Positions 53,892 through 61,976 of a stretch of 64,000 nt of DNA are shown in pieces. Position 1 is the first letter of the stretch, and each line of letters opens with the position of its first letter. The position numbers and the translations under genes are program-made. The DNA comes from Adhaeribacter pallidiroseus. GTDB taxonomy: Bacteria; Bacteroidota; Bacteroidia; Cytophagales; Hymenobacteraceae. The DNA is taken from NCBI RefSeq assembly GCF_003340495.1, contig NZ_QASA01000001.1, forward strand, positions 4,278,001 to 4,342,000, read 5' to 3'. The notes beneath the pieces are model-generated. The model did not search any database and was not told the origin of the DNA. It worked only from the letters and a program-made list of their open reading frames with translations.

Positions 53892-53951
53892 CTGTCATCC
53901 AGGAGGGACCTATTTAGCTACGTAGCCAAATAGGTCCCTCCTGGATGACAG
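53892..53951. repeat. Gene-less GIY-YIG palindrome, best-preserved copy
   Basis: 60-bp near-perfect palindrome: CTGTCATCCAGGAGGGACCT at one end, GCTACGTAGC at the centre and the complement at the other, with one mismatch. It lies 58 bp from the ackA stop. Confidence 0.85.
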
Positions 53952-54009
53952 TATATTGGTAAATTTGTGGATCAGATAATCATTAGTAGTTTCAGCTCAT
54001 CATCAACCT

Positions 54010-55227
54010 TTAACTGCTACTTTCAGTAGTTTGCAGCAATAACTCATAGCATTGCTTCGCGATTTCCAATTCCTCGTTGGTCGGGATTACGAGTACTTTT
54101 ACCCGAGAGTCTGGTTGATTGATTTCGCGTGGTTCTTTGCTGCGGATTTTATTTTTTTCTTCGTCCAGGTGTATGCTCAGGTAATCTAGGTTGCGGCACA
54201 CGCGGGCGCGTACTTCGGGGTCGTTCTCTCCTACGCCGGCGGTAAATACTACGGCATCTAAACCGTTTAACACGGCCGCATAAGCGCCTAGGTATTTTTT
54301 AATGCGGTACGCGTACAAATCATACGCCAAATCAGCGGCAGCATTGCCTTCCTGAATAGCTTTGGTAATATCGCGCATGTCGCTGTAGCCGGTTAAACCC
54401 AACATGCCGCTACGTTTGTTGAGTAAAGTATTTACCTGTTCCGGGTCGTAGCCCAACTGATTTATCAAATGAAAAACGACCGATGGATCAATATCACCGG
54501 ATCGGGTACCCATTACTAAACCGCTTAAAGGCCCAAAACCCATGCTGGTATCCAGTGATCGATTAGCTTTCACCGCGGCCATGCTGCAACCATTGCCCAG
54601 GTGAATGGTAACCAACCTGGCTTCCGGATTTTTTAAAAATTGGGTGGCCTGCTCGGCTACGTACTTATGACTGGTGCCATGAAACCCGTAAGTCCGGATG
54701 CCTAAATCGGTGTAAAAAGCTTCGGGCAGGGCGTAGCGAAAAGCGTATTCGGGCAAAGTTTGGTGAAAAGCAGTATCGAAAACGGCTACCTGCCAGGATC
54801 TTCTAAACGTTTTCTCGGCTACTTCAATGCCCAGGTAGTTCGAGGGGTTGTGCAAAGGGGCTAGCGGAAACAATTTTTTAATTTCGGCTTTTACCTCTGG
54901 GGTAATAATAACGGTCGCCGCAAAGCTTTCGCCGCCGTGTACCACCCGGTGCCCTACCACATCAATTTCAGCCGGATCCTGAATAACCCCGGATTCTGGA
55001 TCGGCCAGCAACTGACCTACTTCCTGTAAACCAGCGGCATGATCGGGCAAGTCTAAGTTGCGGCGAATCGTTTTTTCCTCGGCACCGGTAAATATTTGGT
55101 GCGTAATAACGGCATCTTCTAAACCAATTCTTTCTACCAACCCGCTACAAATCGGCTTCTCGGAAGGCATCCGGAACAGCTGGTATTTAATAGAACTACT
55201 GCCAGCATTTACAACAAATATATTCAT
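54010..55227 (-). CDS. ackA: Acetate kinase
   Basis: 405 residues. It converts acetyl phosphate and ADP to acetate and ATP. ASKHA fold with FVVNAGSSSIKYQLF at the N-terminus, VVHGGESF, FDTAFHQTLPEYAFRYALP, YGFHGTSHKYV, TIHLGNGCSMAAV, DTSMGFGPLSGLVMGTRSGDIDP, and FTAGVGENDPEVR. Same orientation as pta, 344 bp downstream of it with a long repeat array between them. Confidence 0.97.
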   Translation of the reverse strand: MNIFVVNAGSSSIKYQLFRMPSEKPICSGLVERIGLEDAVITHQIFTGAEEKTIRRNLDLPDHAAGLQEVGQLLADPESGVIQDPAEIDVVGHRVVHGGESFAATVIITPEVKAEIKKLFPLAPLHNPSNYLGIEVAEKTFRRSWQVAVFDTAFHQTLPEYAFRYALPEAFYTDLGIRTYGFHGTSHKYVAEQATQFLKNPEARLVTIHLGNGCSMAAVKANRSLDTSMGFGPLSGLVMGTRSGDIDPSVVFHLINQLGYDPEQVNTLLNKRSGMLGLTGYSDMRDITKAIQEGNAAADLAYDLYAYRIKKYLGAYAAVLNGLDAVVFTAGVGENDPEVRARVCRNLDYLSIHLDEEKNKIRSKEPREINQPDSRVKVLVIPTNEELEIAKQCYELLLQTTESSS

Positions 55228-55571
55228 GTAGTTTTAAGTAATAAGTATTCCGTATGATGTGATACGTTTTTATAAGCGAGCTTATTTATAGGCGAACTCC
55301 TTTGGCTTACTAGGTTTATTATCAAATCTTTAATTAATAGAATTATAATTTTACTTCCTCGTAGCTCAGGTTCTTCGGTTCGCCCGGCCAGAGGCCTACC
55401 AAATAGTAAACACGAGCGAAGACGCTCGCGCCAGCAATCTGCCAACAAAAATTTAAAAACTTTAAATTCTTCAACCTTTCAACTGGTCATCCTTCAAATT
55501 TCCAACTTCAAAACCTTCTAACCTTCTAACTTTTCAATCTTCCAACTTGTAACTTGCAACCTGCAACCAAA
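55228..55571. other. Spacer between pta and ackA
   Basis: 344 bp. About 100 bp next to pta is an array of heptads/octads; the rest is AT-rich, with a GAAGACGCTCGCGCCAG block near 55420. No gene. Confidence 0.5.
55471..55569 (-). repeat. Heptad/octad array, GTT family
   Basis: On the minus strand: GTTGCAG GTTGCAA GTTACAA GTTGGAAG ATTGAAAA GTTAGAAG GTTAGAAG GTTTTGAA GTTGGAAA, then ...GTTGAAAG GTTG. It begins at the pta stop codon and is the longest array in the window. Confidence 0.8.
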
Positions 55572-57662
55572 TTACCCCATGCTTTGGATAGCGGTAATAA
55601 CCACGGTATTGAATATATCATCGACGGTGCAGCCGCGGCTTAAATCGTTTACGGGTTTGTTCAGGCCTTGCAGCATAGGGCCAATGGCTAGTGCACCGGT
55701 TTCGCGTTGCACGGCTTTGTAAGTGTTGTTACCGGTATTTAAATCCGGGAAGATCAACACACTCGCCTGGCCGGCTACTTCGGAGTTTGGTAATTTTTGT
55801 TTCCCTACTTCCGGGTCTACCGCCGCGTCGTATTGGATCGGTCCTTCTACTTTTAAATCGGGCCGCTTTTGTTTGACGATTTCGGTGGCTAAGCGCACTT
55901 TTTCTACCTCGGTGCCTTCGCCGGAAGTACCCGACGAATACGACAATAGGGCAATGCGGGGCTCAATACCAAAACGCTGGCTGCTCTCGGCCGAAGAAAT
56001 CGCAATCTCGGCCAGTTGCTCGGCGGTGGGGTTGGGATTGACGGCGCAATCGCCAAAAACCGAAACCCGGTCGGGCAAACACATAAAAAAGACTGATGAC
56101 ACGATAGAAACACCCGGCTTGGTTTTCACGAACTGCAAAGCCGGCCGGATGGTGTGCAAGGTGGTGTGCACCGCGCCCGACACCATGCCGTCGGCGTGGC
56201 CTTTGTACACCATCATCGTCCCGAAATACGACACATCCGTCATCAGATCGTAAGCCATTTCGAGCTCTACGTTTTTGTTTTTCCGGAGCTCGTACAAGGT
56301 TTGCACGTATTCTTCGTAGTATTCGGATTCCGCTGGGTTAATAATGCGTACGCGGCTCATATCTAAAGGTAAGCCCATGCGTTTTACCGCGGCGGTAATA
56401 TCGACCGTGTTCCCCAAAATGGTTAAATCTACCACTTCCTGGTTAATTAAACGGGCGGCGGCTCGCAAAATCCGGTCGTCGTTACCCTCGGGCAACACAA
56501 TGTGCTTTTTCTGACTTTTAGCCCACTTTACCAATTGGTACTGGAACATGTGCGGCGTAATACCTTCGGCGGTAAACGTAACTATTTTCTCGTCCAAGGC
56601 GGCTACGTCCACGTATTTTTCAAAAGTATCAATGGCCAGCTCAATTTTTTTTAAATTATCCGGGCTTATCTGCGATTTAATGGCCCCAATTTCGGTAGTG
56701 GTCTGGAAAGTACCGGTTTTTACCGCGATAATCGGCACTACTGTTTGTAAACCTTCTATCAGCCGCAGAATTGGTTCTTCGGGTTCGGAGCCGGCGGTCA
56801 GTACAATACCGGCTATGCGCGGGTAATTCACGGATAAGTTGGCCTGCAAGGCGCAAATGATAATATCGCCCCGGTCGCCGGGCGTTACAATCAGTACATT
56901 ATCTTTAATGTGTTTCAGAAAGTTAGGCACCTGCATGGCTCCGGTTACGAAATTATCGACCTGGTTGCTGAGTTGCTGCTCCCCGAACAAGAGTTTACCT
57001 CCTAAAATCTGGTAAATTTCCTGCATCGTCGGGTTTTTTAAACTTTTATCTTCCGGAATTACCGCCGAAATTAATTCTCGGGGTAGTTGGCCGTGCAATA
57101 GTTCCCGCACGTCATCAGTTTGGGCCGGGTTCACCTTATTAGCGATAATTGCAATAATCTGTACTTCGCGGGCTTCGAAATTCCGCAACGTGGTAAATAC
57201 CGAATTTATAACCTGGGCGGTCGTTTTATTTTCGCCGGATACCACCAGCACCACCGGAATACCCAGGTTTTTAGCTACTGTTACGTTAATATCAAATTCA
57301 AAAGCCGTACCCTCGCCGGTAAAATCGGTCCCTTCTACCAGGGTAAAATCGTAATTTTCTTCGAACTGCTTGTATTTACTAATAATGGTGTCAATAATTT
57401 CCCCTTGGTTATTGGCTTCAATCAAGCGCATCACTTCGCTGCCGGTAAAGGCAAACGTATCGGCGTACTGCACCGGTAAATTAAAATAATGCACGATGGT
57501 TTCGATGTGCACGTCTTTTTTATTCGTCGGACTGCTATTGATGATGGGTTTAAAGTAACCAATCTTTTTGGCCTTGCCCAGTAACATGTTTACCAAACCC
57601 AACGCCACCATGGATTTGCCGCTGTAGGGCTCTGCTGACGCAATAAAAATCGTTTTTGTCAT
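55572..57662 (-). CDS. pta: Phosphate acetyltransferase (long form)
   Basis: 696 residues, the three-domain form. Residues ~1-220: a P-loop BioD-like domain (FIASAEPYSGKSMVALGLV). ~220-340: DRTGG-type domain (NVLIVTPGDRGDIIICAL). ~370-690: the catalytic domain (HIVLPEGNDDRILRAAARL, GMVSGAVHTT, FMCLPDRVSVFGDCAVNPNPTAEQLAEIA, ALLSYSSGTSGEG, QYDAAVDPEVGKQKLP, VLIFPDLNTGNNTYKAVQR). It makes acetyl phosphate from acetyl-CoA. With ackA it forms the acetate overflow/activation pathway. Confidence 0.97.
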   Translation of the reverse strand: MTKTIFIASAEPYSGKSMVALGLVNMLLGKAKKIGYFKPIINSSPTNKKDVHIETIVHYFNLPVQYADTFAFTGSEVMRLIEANNQGEIIDTIISKYKQFEENYDFTLVEGTDFTGEGTAFEFDINVTVAKNLGIPVVLVVSGENKTTAQVINSVFTTLRNFEAREVQIIAIIANKVNPAQTDDVRELLHGQLPRELISAVIPEDKSLKNPTMQEIYQILGGKLLFGEQQLSNQVDNFVTGAMQVPNFLKHIKDNVLIVTPGDRGDIIICALQANLSVNYPRIAGIVLTAGSEPEEPILRLIEGLQTVVPIIAVKTGTFQTTTEIGAIKSQISPDNLKKIELAIDTFEKYVDVAALDEKIVTFTAEGITPHMFQYQLVKWAKSQKKHIVLPEGNDDRILRAAARLINQEVVDLTILGNTVDITAAVKRMGLPLDMSRVRIINPAESEYYEEYVQTLYELRKNKNVELEMAYDLMTDVSYFGTMMVYKGHADGMVSGAVHTTLHTIRPALQFVKTKPGVSIVSSVFFMCLPDRVSVFGDCAVNPNPTAEQLAEIAISSAESSQRFGIEPRIALLSYSSGTSGEGTEVEKVRLATEIVKQKRPDLKVEGPIQYDAAVDPEVGKQKLPNSEVAGQASVLIFPDLNTGNNTYKAVQRETGALAIGPMLQGLNKPVNDLSRGCTVDDIFNTVVITAIQSMG

Positions 57663-57988
57663 AGTTGTAGAGGATAGGTTAGCTGCTAAACCGGCTTGGC
57701 CCGCAATATAACCGGATACAAGACATACTAGCGAACCTTAGTTTTAGTTTTTTAAAGAAACACTTCCGCCAAGGGCCAACTGCTGGTAGGGGTACTTTTG
57801 GGATTGCCGAAATTTTAAAATTTATAGGATGAGGAAAGGAAAAAATTTAAAAATTTACGCTGCTATTCCAATGCAGGCCGGTTCCCGAAGCGAACCGAAT
57901 TACCAGCGTAAATGTTTTGAAGGTTGCTGGTTATAGTCATACGTTTTTAGCAGGGTCTTAAACAGACTAGGCGCTCACAAATTAAAAA
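57663..57988. other. Divergent spacer between pta and the DUF922-like gene
   Basis: 326 bp; a structured stretch sits at 57853-57913: ATTTACGCTG / CAGCGTAAAT (10 bp) enclosing CGGTTC / GAACCG. No gene. Confidence 0.5.
57853..57913. other. Nested double-stem hairpin
   Basis: Outer 10-bp stem (57853-57862 / 57904-57913) and inner 6-bp stem (57879-57884 / 57892-57897). Could be an RNA leader of the following plus-strand gene or a DNA site. Confidence 0.45.
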
Positions 57989-59167
57989 ATGGTATATCCA
58001 ATCTCTTTCACTATCTTTTTACACTTGCTGCCACATCTTTTTAGAGTAAACCGGCTGCCTTACAAAAGCGTTGGTTTTTGCTTTTTTTTAAATTTTTGCC
58101 TTGCGGGCAGCCTTATGGCCCAACCCACGGTAAAAGTTACGCCCATTACGCTGCGCACCGAACCGTTAAAATTTACGCCTAAAGAGTTTTATATTGCCGA
58201 AGTGGTTGACGACCGGACCGATAAAAAAGCCGTAACGTATTTAATTCCCCCACCTACTTCGTCCACCGCTCCTTTAACCGCCACCGCCCAACCCGCTGAT
58301 TTGCAAGGCGGCGGTTTACAAGCCATTCAGGATTTTATAAAACAAAGCTGGCCCCAGAACTCCAAGCTGCGGCCACTCATTATTCGTTTAAAAGAATGCC
58401 AGGTACTGGAAACAACGAATGGCAAAGGGCGCGTAGAGGGGCGGGTGCGAATAGCCATGGCTTTTGAATACCGCCGCGCCGGTAAACCGGTGCATTTGGT
58501 AGAATACCGCGGGGGAGCGCGTTACGGCCGGCCCACTGGTTCGCTTACCGTGGTGGAACCTACGCTGCGGCAAGCTTTAATAGCGGGGCTCAGTTATATA
58601 AATACCTGGATGAATCAGGAAGCTGGTAAAAACGAGAAACTGGCGACGGGTATTCAAGTAAACTTCACCGATTACGTCCGGAATGCTGAGGACGATACGG
58701 TTTTTTACGCGCCTAACCGCCCGCTGAACTGGAACGATTTTACCGCTACTCCCCGGGGTACCCGCTATGCCGCGCTGGTTTTTCCGGGCTTTGCCTACCA
58801 AGGCGGCAGTGAGGTAGTAAACGGCGTAATTCAACTGAATTTAACGGTAAAAGTGTACGTTATCCGGAGTTCGTCGTGGGTAAAACCCATTGCCCGCGAT
58901 CCGTACAGCTTAAATCACGAACAACGCCATTTTGATATTGTAAAAATAGTAGCCGAGCGTTTTAAGCGCAAAATTCAACCGGATAGTTTAACGCTGGAAG
59001 ATTATAACAGCATAGTGCAGTACAAGTTTATCGAATCGTACCGCGAAATGAACCGGCTGCAGGAAAAATACGACAGTGAAACAGGCCACGGCACTAATCA
59101 CGGCGCGCAGGAAGCTTGGAATAGCCGCTTAGCAGCTGATCTACGAAAATATGGTATTAAAGAGTAA
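57989..59167 (+). CDS. Exported protein with C-terminal DUF922-like domain
   Basis: 392 residues; hydrophobic segment at ~35-45 ending SLMAQP suggests a signal peptide, with ~35 residues ahead of it, so the true start could be internal. Residues ~40-220 are beta-rich and unrecognised. From ~235 the DUF922 pattern appears: RPLNWNDFTATP, RYAALVFPGFAYQGG, and SLNHEQRHFDIVKIVAERF with a HExxH-like arrangement (HEQRHFDI), then a second motif ETGHGTNHGAQEAWN near the end. DUF922 members are predicted zinc-binding proteases; the activity is unproven. Confidence 0.8.
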   Translation: MVYPISFTIFLHLLPHLFRVNRLPYKSVGFCFFLNFCLAGSLMAQPTVKVTPITLRTEPLKFTPKEFYIAEVVDDRTDKKAVTYLIPPPTSSTAPLTATAQPADLQGGGLQAIQDFIKQSWPQNSKLRPLIIRLKECQVLETTNGKGRVEGRVRIAMAFEYRRAGKPVHLVEYRGGARYGRPTGSLTVVEPTLRQALIAGLSYINTWMNQEAGKNEKLATGIQVNFTDYVRNAEDDTVFYAPNRPLNWNDFTATPRGTRYAALVFPGFAYQGGSEVVNGVIQLNLTVKVYVIRSSSWVKPIARDPYSLNHEQRHFDIVKIVAERFKRKIQPDSLTLEDYNSIVQYKFIESYREMNRLQEKYDSETGHGTNHGAQEAWNSRLAADLRKYGIKE

Positions 59168-59357
59168 TTGCTATCATACCAACTTACCGGAATGGTAAAA
59201 AATTTAGAAATTGGTATTAAAATAAAAAGTTAATAAAGTTTAAGTTTAATAAAATCAACCGGTTAAGTAAAAATTTAAGGGCAATTTTGGAAAAACAGGT
59301 ACTTTTAAAGTAATTAGCTATCTTATAATAACCAATGCTTTAATAATTTGTGCGTAC

Positions 59358-60077
59358 ATGTCCGCTTCTTTGATGATTAATTCTCCAATTAAATGCCTAA
59401 TTATAGACGACGATATTTTTTCGGCTAGAATTATTCAAAAATTTACGGCGGATACAGATATTCTGGAGTTAGTAGGTACGGCCAACGGGGGAATTGAAGC
59501 AGCTAGTATTTTACGGGATACGTCCGTGGATGTCTTATTCTTAGATATAGAAATGCCGGACATGTCGGGCTTGGATTTGCTTACTACCATCCAGAATAAA
59601 GATTTACTGGTAATTGTTACCAGTGCCAGCCGCGAATACGCCGTAGAAGCTTTTGAGCAAAATGTTATTGATTATCTGGTAAAACCTATTACGTACTCCC
59701 GTTTTTTAATTGCCGTTCAAAAAGCGCACGAGCGGTTAAACCAACGGCAGCAAACCAGTGCGCCCGCCGATTTCACTTTTGTAAAAGTAGAACAGAAACT
59801 CATTAAAATTTACTTTGCCGATATCCAGTACATCGAAGCGCTGGGCGATTACGTGCACATTGTATCGAACGGCAAAAAAACAATTGTATACGCTACTTTA
59901 AAAGCCACCGTGAGCCGGTTTCCGGCCAGTAAGTTTATCCGGGTACACCGCTCCTTTATCGTGAATATAGATGCCATTACGGCCGTAGAAGGCAATAATG
60001 TAGCTATCAGCAATAAATTTATTCCGATTGGGGCTACTTACGCCAAAAGCGTATTGCAACTGCTGAGCAAATACTAA
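59358..60077 (+). CDS. LytTR-family response regulator
   Basis: 239 residues. Receiver domain ~11-125 with LIIDDDIFSARIIQ, phospho-acceptor Asp63 in VLFLDIEMPDMSGLD, and the Lys of YLVKPITYSRF. LytTR DNA-binding domain ~140-239 with FTFVKVEQKLIKIYFADIQYIEALGDYVHI, RFPASKFIRVHRSFIVNIDAI and FIPIGATYAKSV. It binds imperfect direct repeats in relatives. No histidine kinase is adjacent. Its stop codon overlaps the creatininase gene's stop by 4 bp (tail to tail). Confidence 0.93.
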   Translation: MSASLMINSPIKCLIIDDDIFSARIIQKFTADTDILELVGTANGGIEAASILRDTSVDVLFLDIEMPDMSGLDLLTTIQNKDLLVIVTSASREYAVEAFEQNVIDYLVKPITYSRFLIAVQKAHERLNQRQQTSAPADFTFVKVEQKLIKIYFADIQYIEALGDYVHIVSNGKKTIVYATLKATVSRFPASKFIRVHRSFIVNIDAITAVEGNNVAISNKFIPIGATYAKSVLQLLSKY

Positions 60078-60859
60078 ATACTCTGGTTTTGCTCGTATAA
60101 ATTATTTAAATCGGCGTGAGCTAGTTCTACTAAATAACGGGCAATGTTAGCGGCCGTTGCTGCCAAAAATCTTTCACCTTTCTCGGGAGTAGAGCGAGCT
60201 GGGTTTCCCACACCGGTGTCGTTGGTTGCTTTGGTCCAGGCCCGGGGAGTCCAAGCCCAACCTTCCTGATGCGCTTTTAATTTTATCTTGTTGCTTTTTC
60301 CCAAGCCGGCTTCCGATAAAGGTAAAACCAAATCGGGAGCAATATGCATCACGGCACTGGTTTCAAGTTCGCCGGCATGGTCGCCGGGTTCCTCGAAAAA
60401 GTCGGTGTCTTTAGCCGTTCGCCACCAATTTACCGTCGACACAAACATATCCGGGCAAGTGCCCTGTAACTCCCGGATCATCTGCCGGAAATCATTACCT
60501 CCGTGGGCATTTAAAATCACCAGTTTTTTAATATTTTGCCCCGAAAGCGAATCTACAATGTCGCGTAGTACTAAAGCTTGGGTGGCTGGGTTCAGGTTAA
60601 TAGTAAAAGCAATATCTAATTGGCCGGTATTTACGCCAAAAGCCATGGCAGGTAGTACCATTACTTTCGCCTCTTGTTCCCAGGCTAACCGGGCAGCTTC
60701 GGCGGCCACGTGTTCCGCCAGAATAGTATCGGTGGCATAAGGCAGGTGGTAATTGTGGGCTTCGGTAGCTCCCCAAGGTAAAACCGCTATTTTATACCGG
60801 TTTTCTTTTACCGTTTTCCAATTTGTTTCGCTTAAGATGTAAGGTCTGGGCGGCATCAT
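60074..60859 (-). CDS. Creatininase family protein
   Basis: 261 residues. Metal-dependent amidohydrolase-like fold with the creatininase metal ligands: Glu33-x-His35 and Asp44 in GATEAHNYHLPYATD, His in LNAHGGNDFRQM, and Glu in GDHAGELETSAVM. Family members hydrolyse creatinine or the formamide intermediates of riboflavin/F420 and mycofactocin pathways; this branch is of unknown substrate. Cytoplasmic; single gene. Confidence 0.93.
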   Translation of the reverse strand: MMPPRPYILSETNWKTVKENRYKIAVLPWGATEAHNYHLPYATDTILAEHVAAEAARLAWEQEAKVMVLPAMAFGVNTGQLDIAFTINLNPATQALVLRDIVDSLSGQNIKKLVILNAHGGNDFRQMIRELQGTCPDMFVSTVNWWRTAKDTDFFEEPGDHAGELETSAVMHIAPDLVLPLSEAGLGKSNKIKLKAHQEGWAWTPRAWTKATNDTGVGNPARSTPEKGERFLAATAANIARYLVELAHADLNNLYEQNQSI

Positions 60860-61976
60860 TTTTAATTTTTTAAATTTTAACGGGCTCTCCGGGCCAAATT
60901 ACGGATTTTGCTTTAGCTATTACTACAACGGCGGGTAAATTACAACTCTATATCACCTAAATTTAAGCCTCTTCAAGAGCAGATTTCTCTTAGAACAACA
61001 TTGGAAACAAGTGTTTTTTTGACAATAAATATTTGTATTATTTTGTACTACATTTTCTTTAAAACTGGTTCAACCACCAGTCTGCTGGCGAATATTTGTA
61101 CCCGGGCGCATTTAACAGAAAGTAGCTATGGGTTTACTGGTTTAAAATACCTAAAAAAAAAGGCTAACTTTATCAGTTATACAAAAACAAGCTTCGTTTA
61201 AACAAAACTCATTTTGGAAATTAATTTTTATTTAAAAAATTATAAGTTAAGTAATAAATTTTCACTTTATCAGGCTTCTTCTTAACAGCTTTTTACTGAA
61301 TTCTTACTTGTACTCAAATTTTTGTATCTCAACTTTTTCGCCCGATATACAAAGGTTGCTTTTTTTAAAATTAGCGGTTAAATAGCAGTGTGAACGGCAA
61401 CATTAAAATAAGGAAATAAAAGTTGCTTAGGTGCCTTAAATTCTAATAGTGGTACTGTAGCGTATTCCGGTAAGTGAAAGCTTGGTTTTAAAATTAACTT
61501 ATTAGACATATTACTATTATCAGAGCTTATTTTTTAATCTCTTTTAAGAACAGCTGATTGAGGGTACTTTTTACCAGTAATATTTATTTAAAAACCAGTA
61601 GATGCATCATCAATTAGCTTTAATACAAGAGGGGTTAAAGCTAGTATTTTAAAAAATCTGATGGTGTTTATACGAATACAATAAAATTTTAAATTTATAA
61701 TTATTCTAATAAATTAAATAATGATTTTTAACCTAACTAAGCCATATATGTAAGACACAGCGACTAACTACTTTACGATGGCTGAATACTCTTGACACGC
61801 TTACCCATTCTGTCCATCTTTCACATCTTTTAAAAACAGGGTACTTTTATTTATTACTCCTTCTCTCGTCTCGTTCGGGTTATAGTTTGCAACCTGCCTT
61901 TTCTATGTGGTTAGATAAAGAATAAAACCACAGCTATACATAACATGCATTACTACATCAGAAAACAAACAATAAC
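60860..61976. other. 1.1-kb AT-rich upstream region of the SusC gene
   Basis: No credible gene: one 66-codon ORF at 61001-61201 has no recognisable features. The region is AT-rich throughout with scattered TTTTAAA words. A G/C-rich patch GTCTCGTTCGGGTTATAGTTTGC lies at about 61868-61890 and may belong to the promoter. It is long for a plain spacer and could hold a regulated promoter or a small RNA that I cannot see. Confidence 0.45.

Larger units (their letters stand above)
53307..54009. other. 703-bp gene-free interval with remnant G/C-rich block
   Basis: About 53520-53680 is markedly more G/C-rich than other spacers and contains CGTGGCCGGCGGGCCTCG and CTCTTTCGGGCGGTC; it has no ORF with a start and may be a decayed element. 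The word TCTGATTGGC occurs twice (about 53452 and 53769). A 10-bp hairpin and a GIY-YIG palindrome lie further right. Confidence 0.5.

Noticed and set aside
55723-56253. 176-codon plus-strand ORF antisense to pta
   Set aside because: Composition and reading frame follow the third-codon pattern of pta on the other strand; no domain features, so a shadow ORF.
61001-61201. 66-codon ORF in the long SusC upstream region
   Set aside because: AT-rich with no recognisable family, no promoter or Shine-Dalgarno context; chance ORF more likely.
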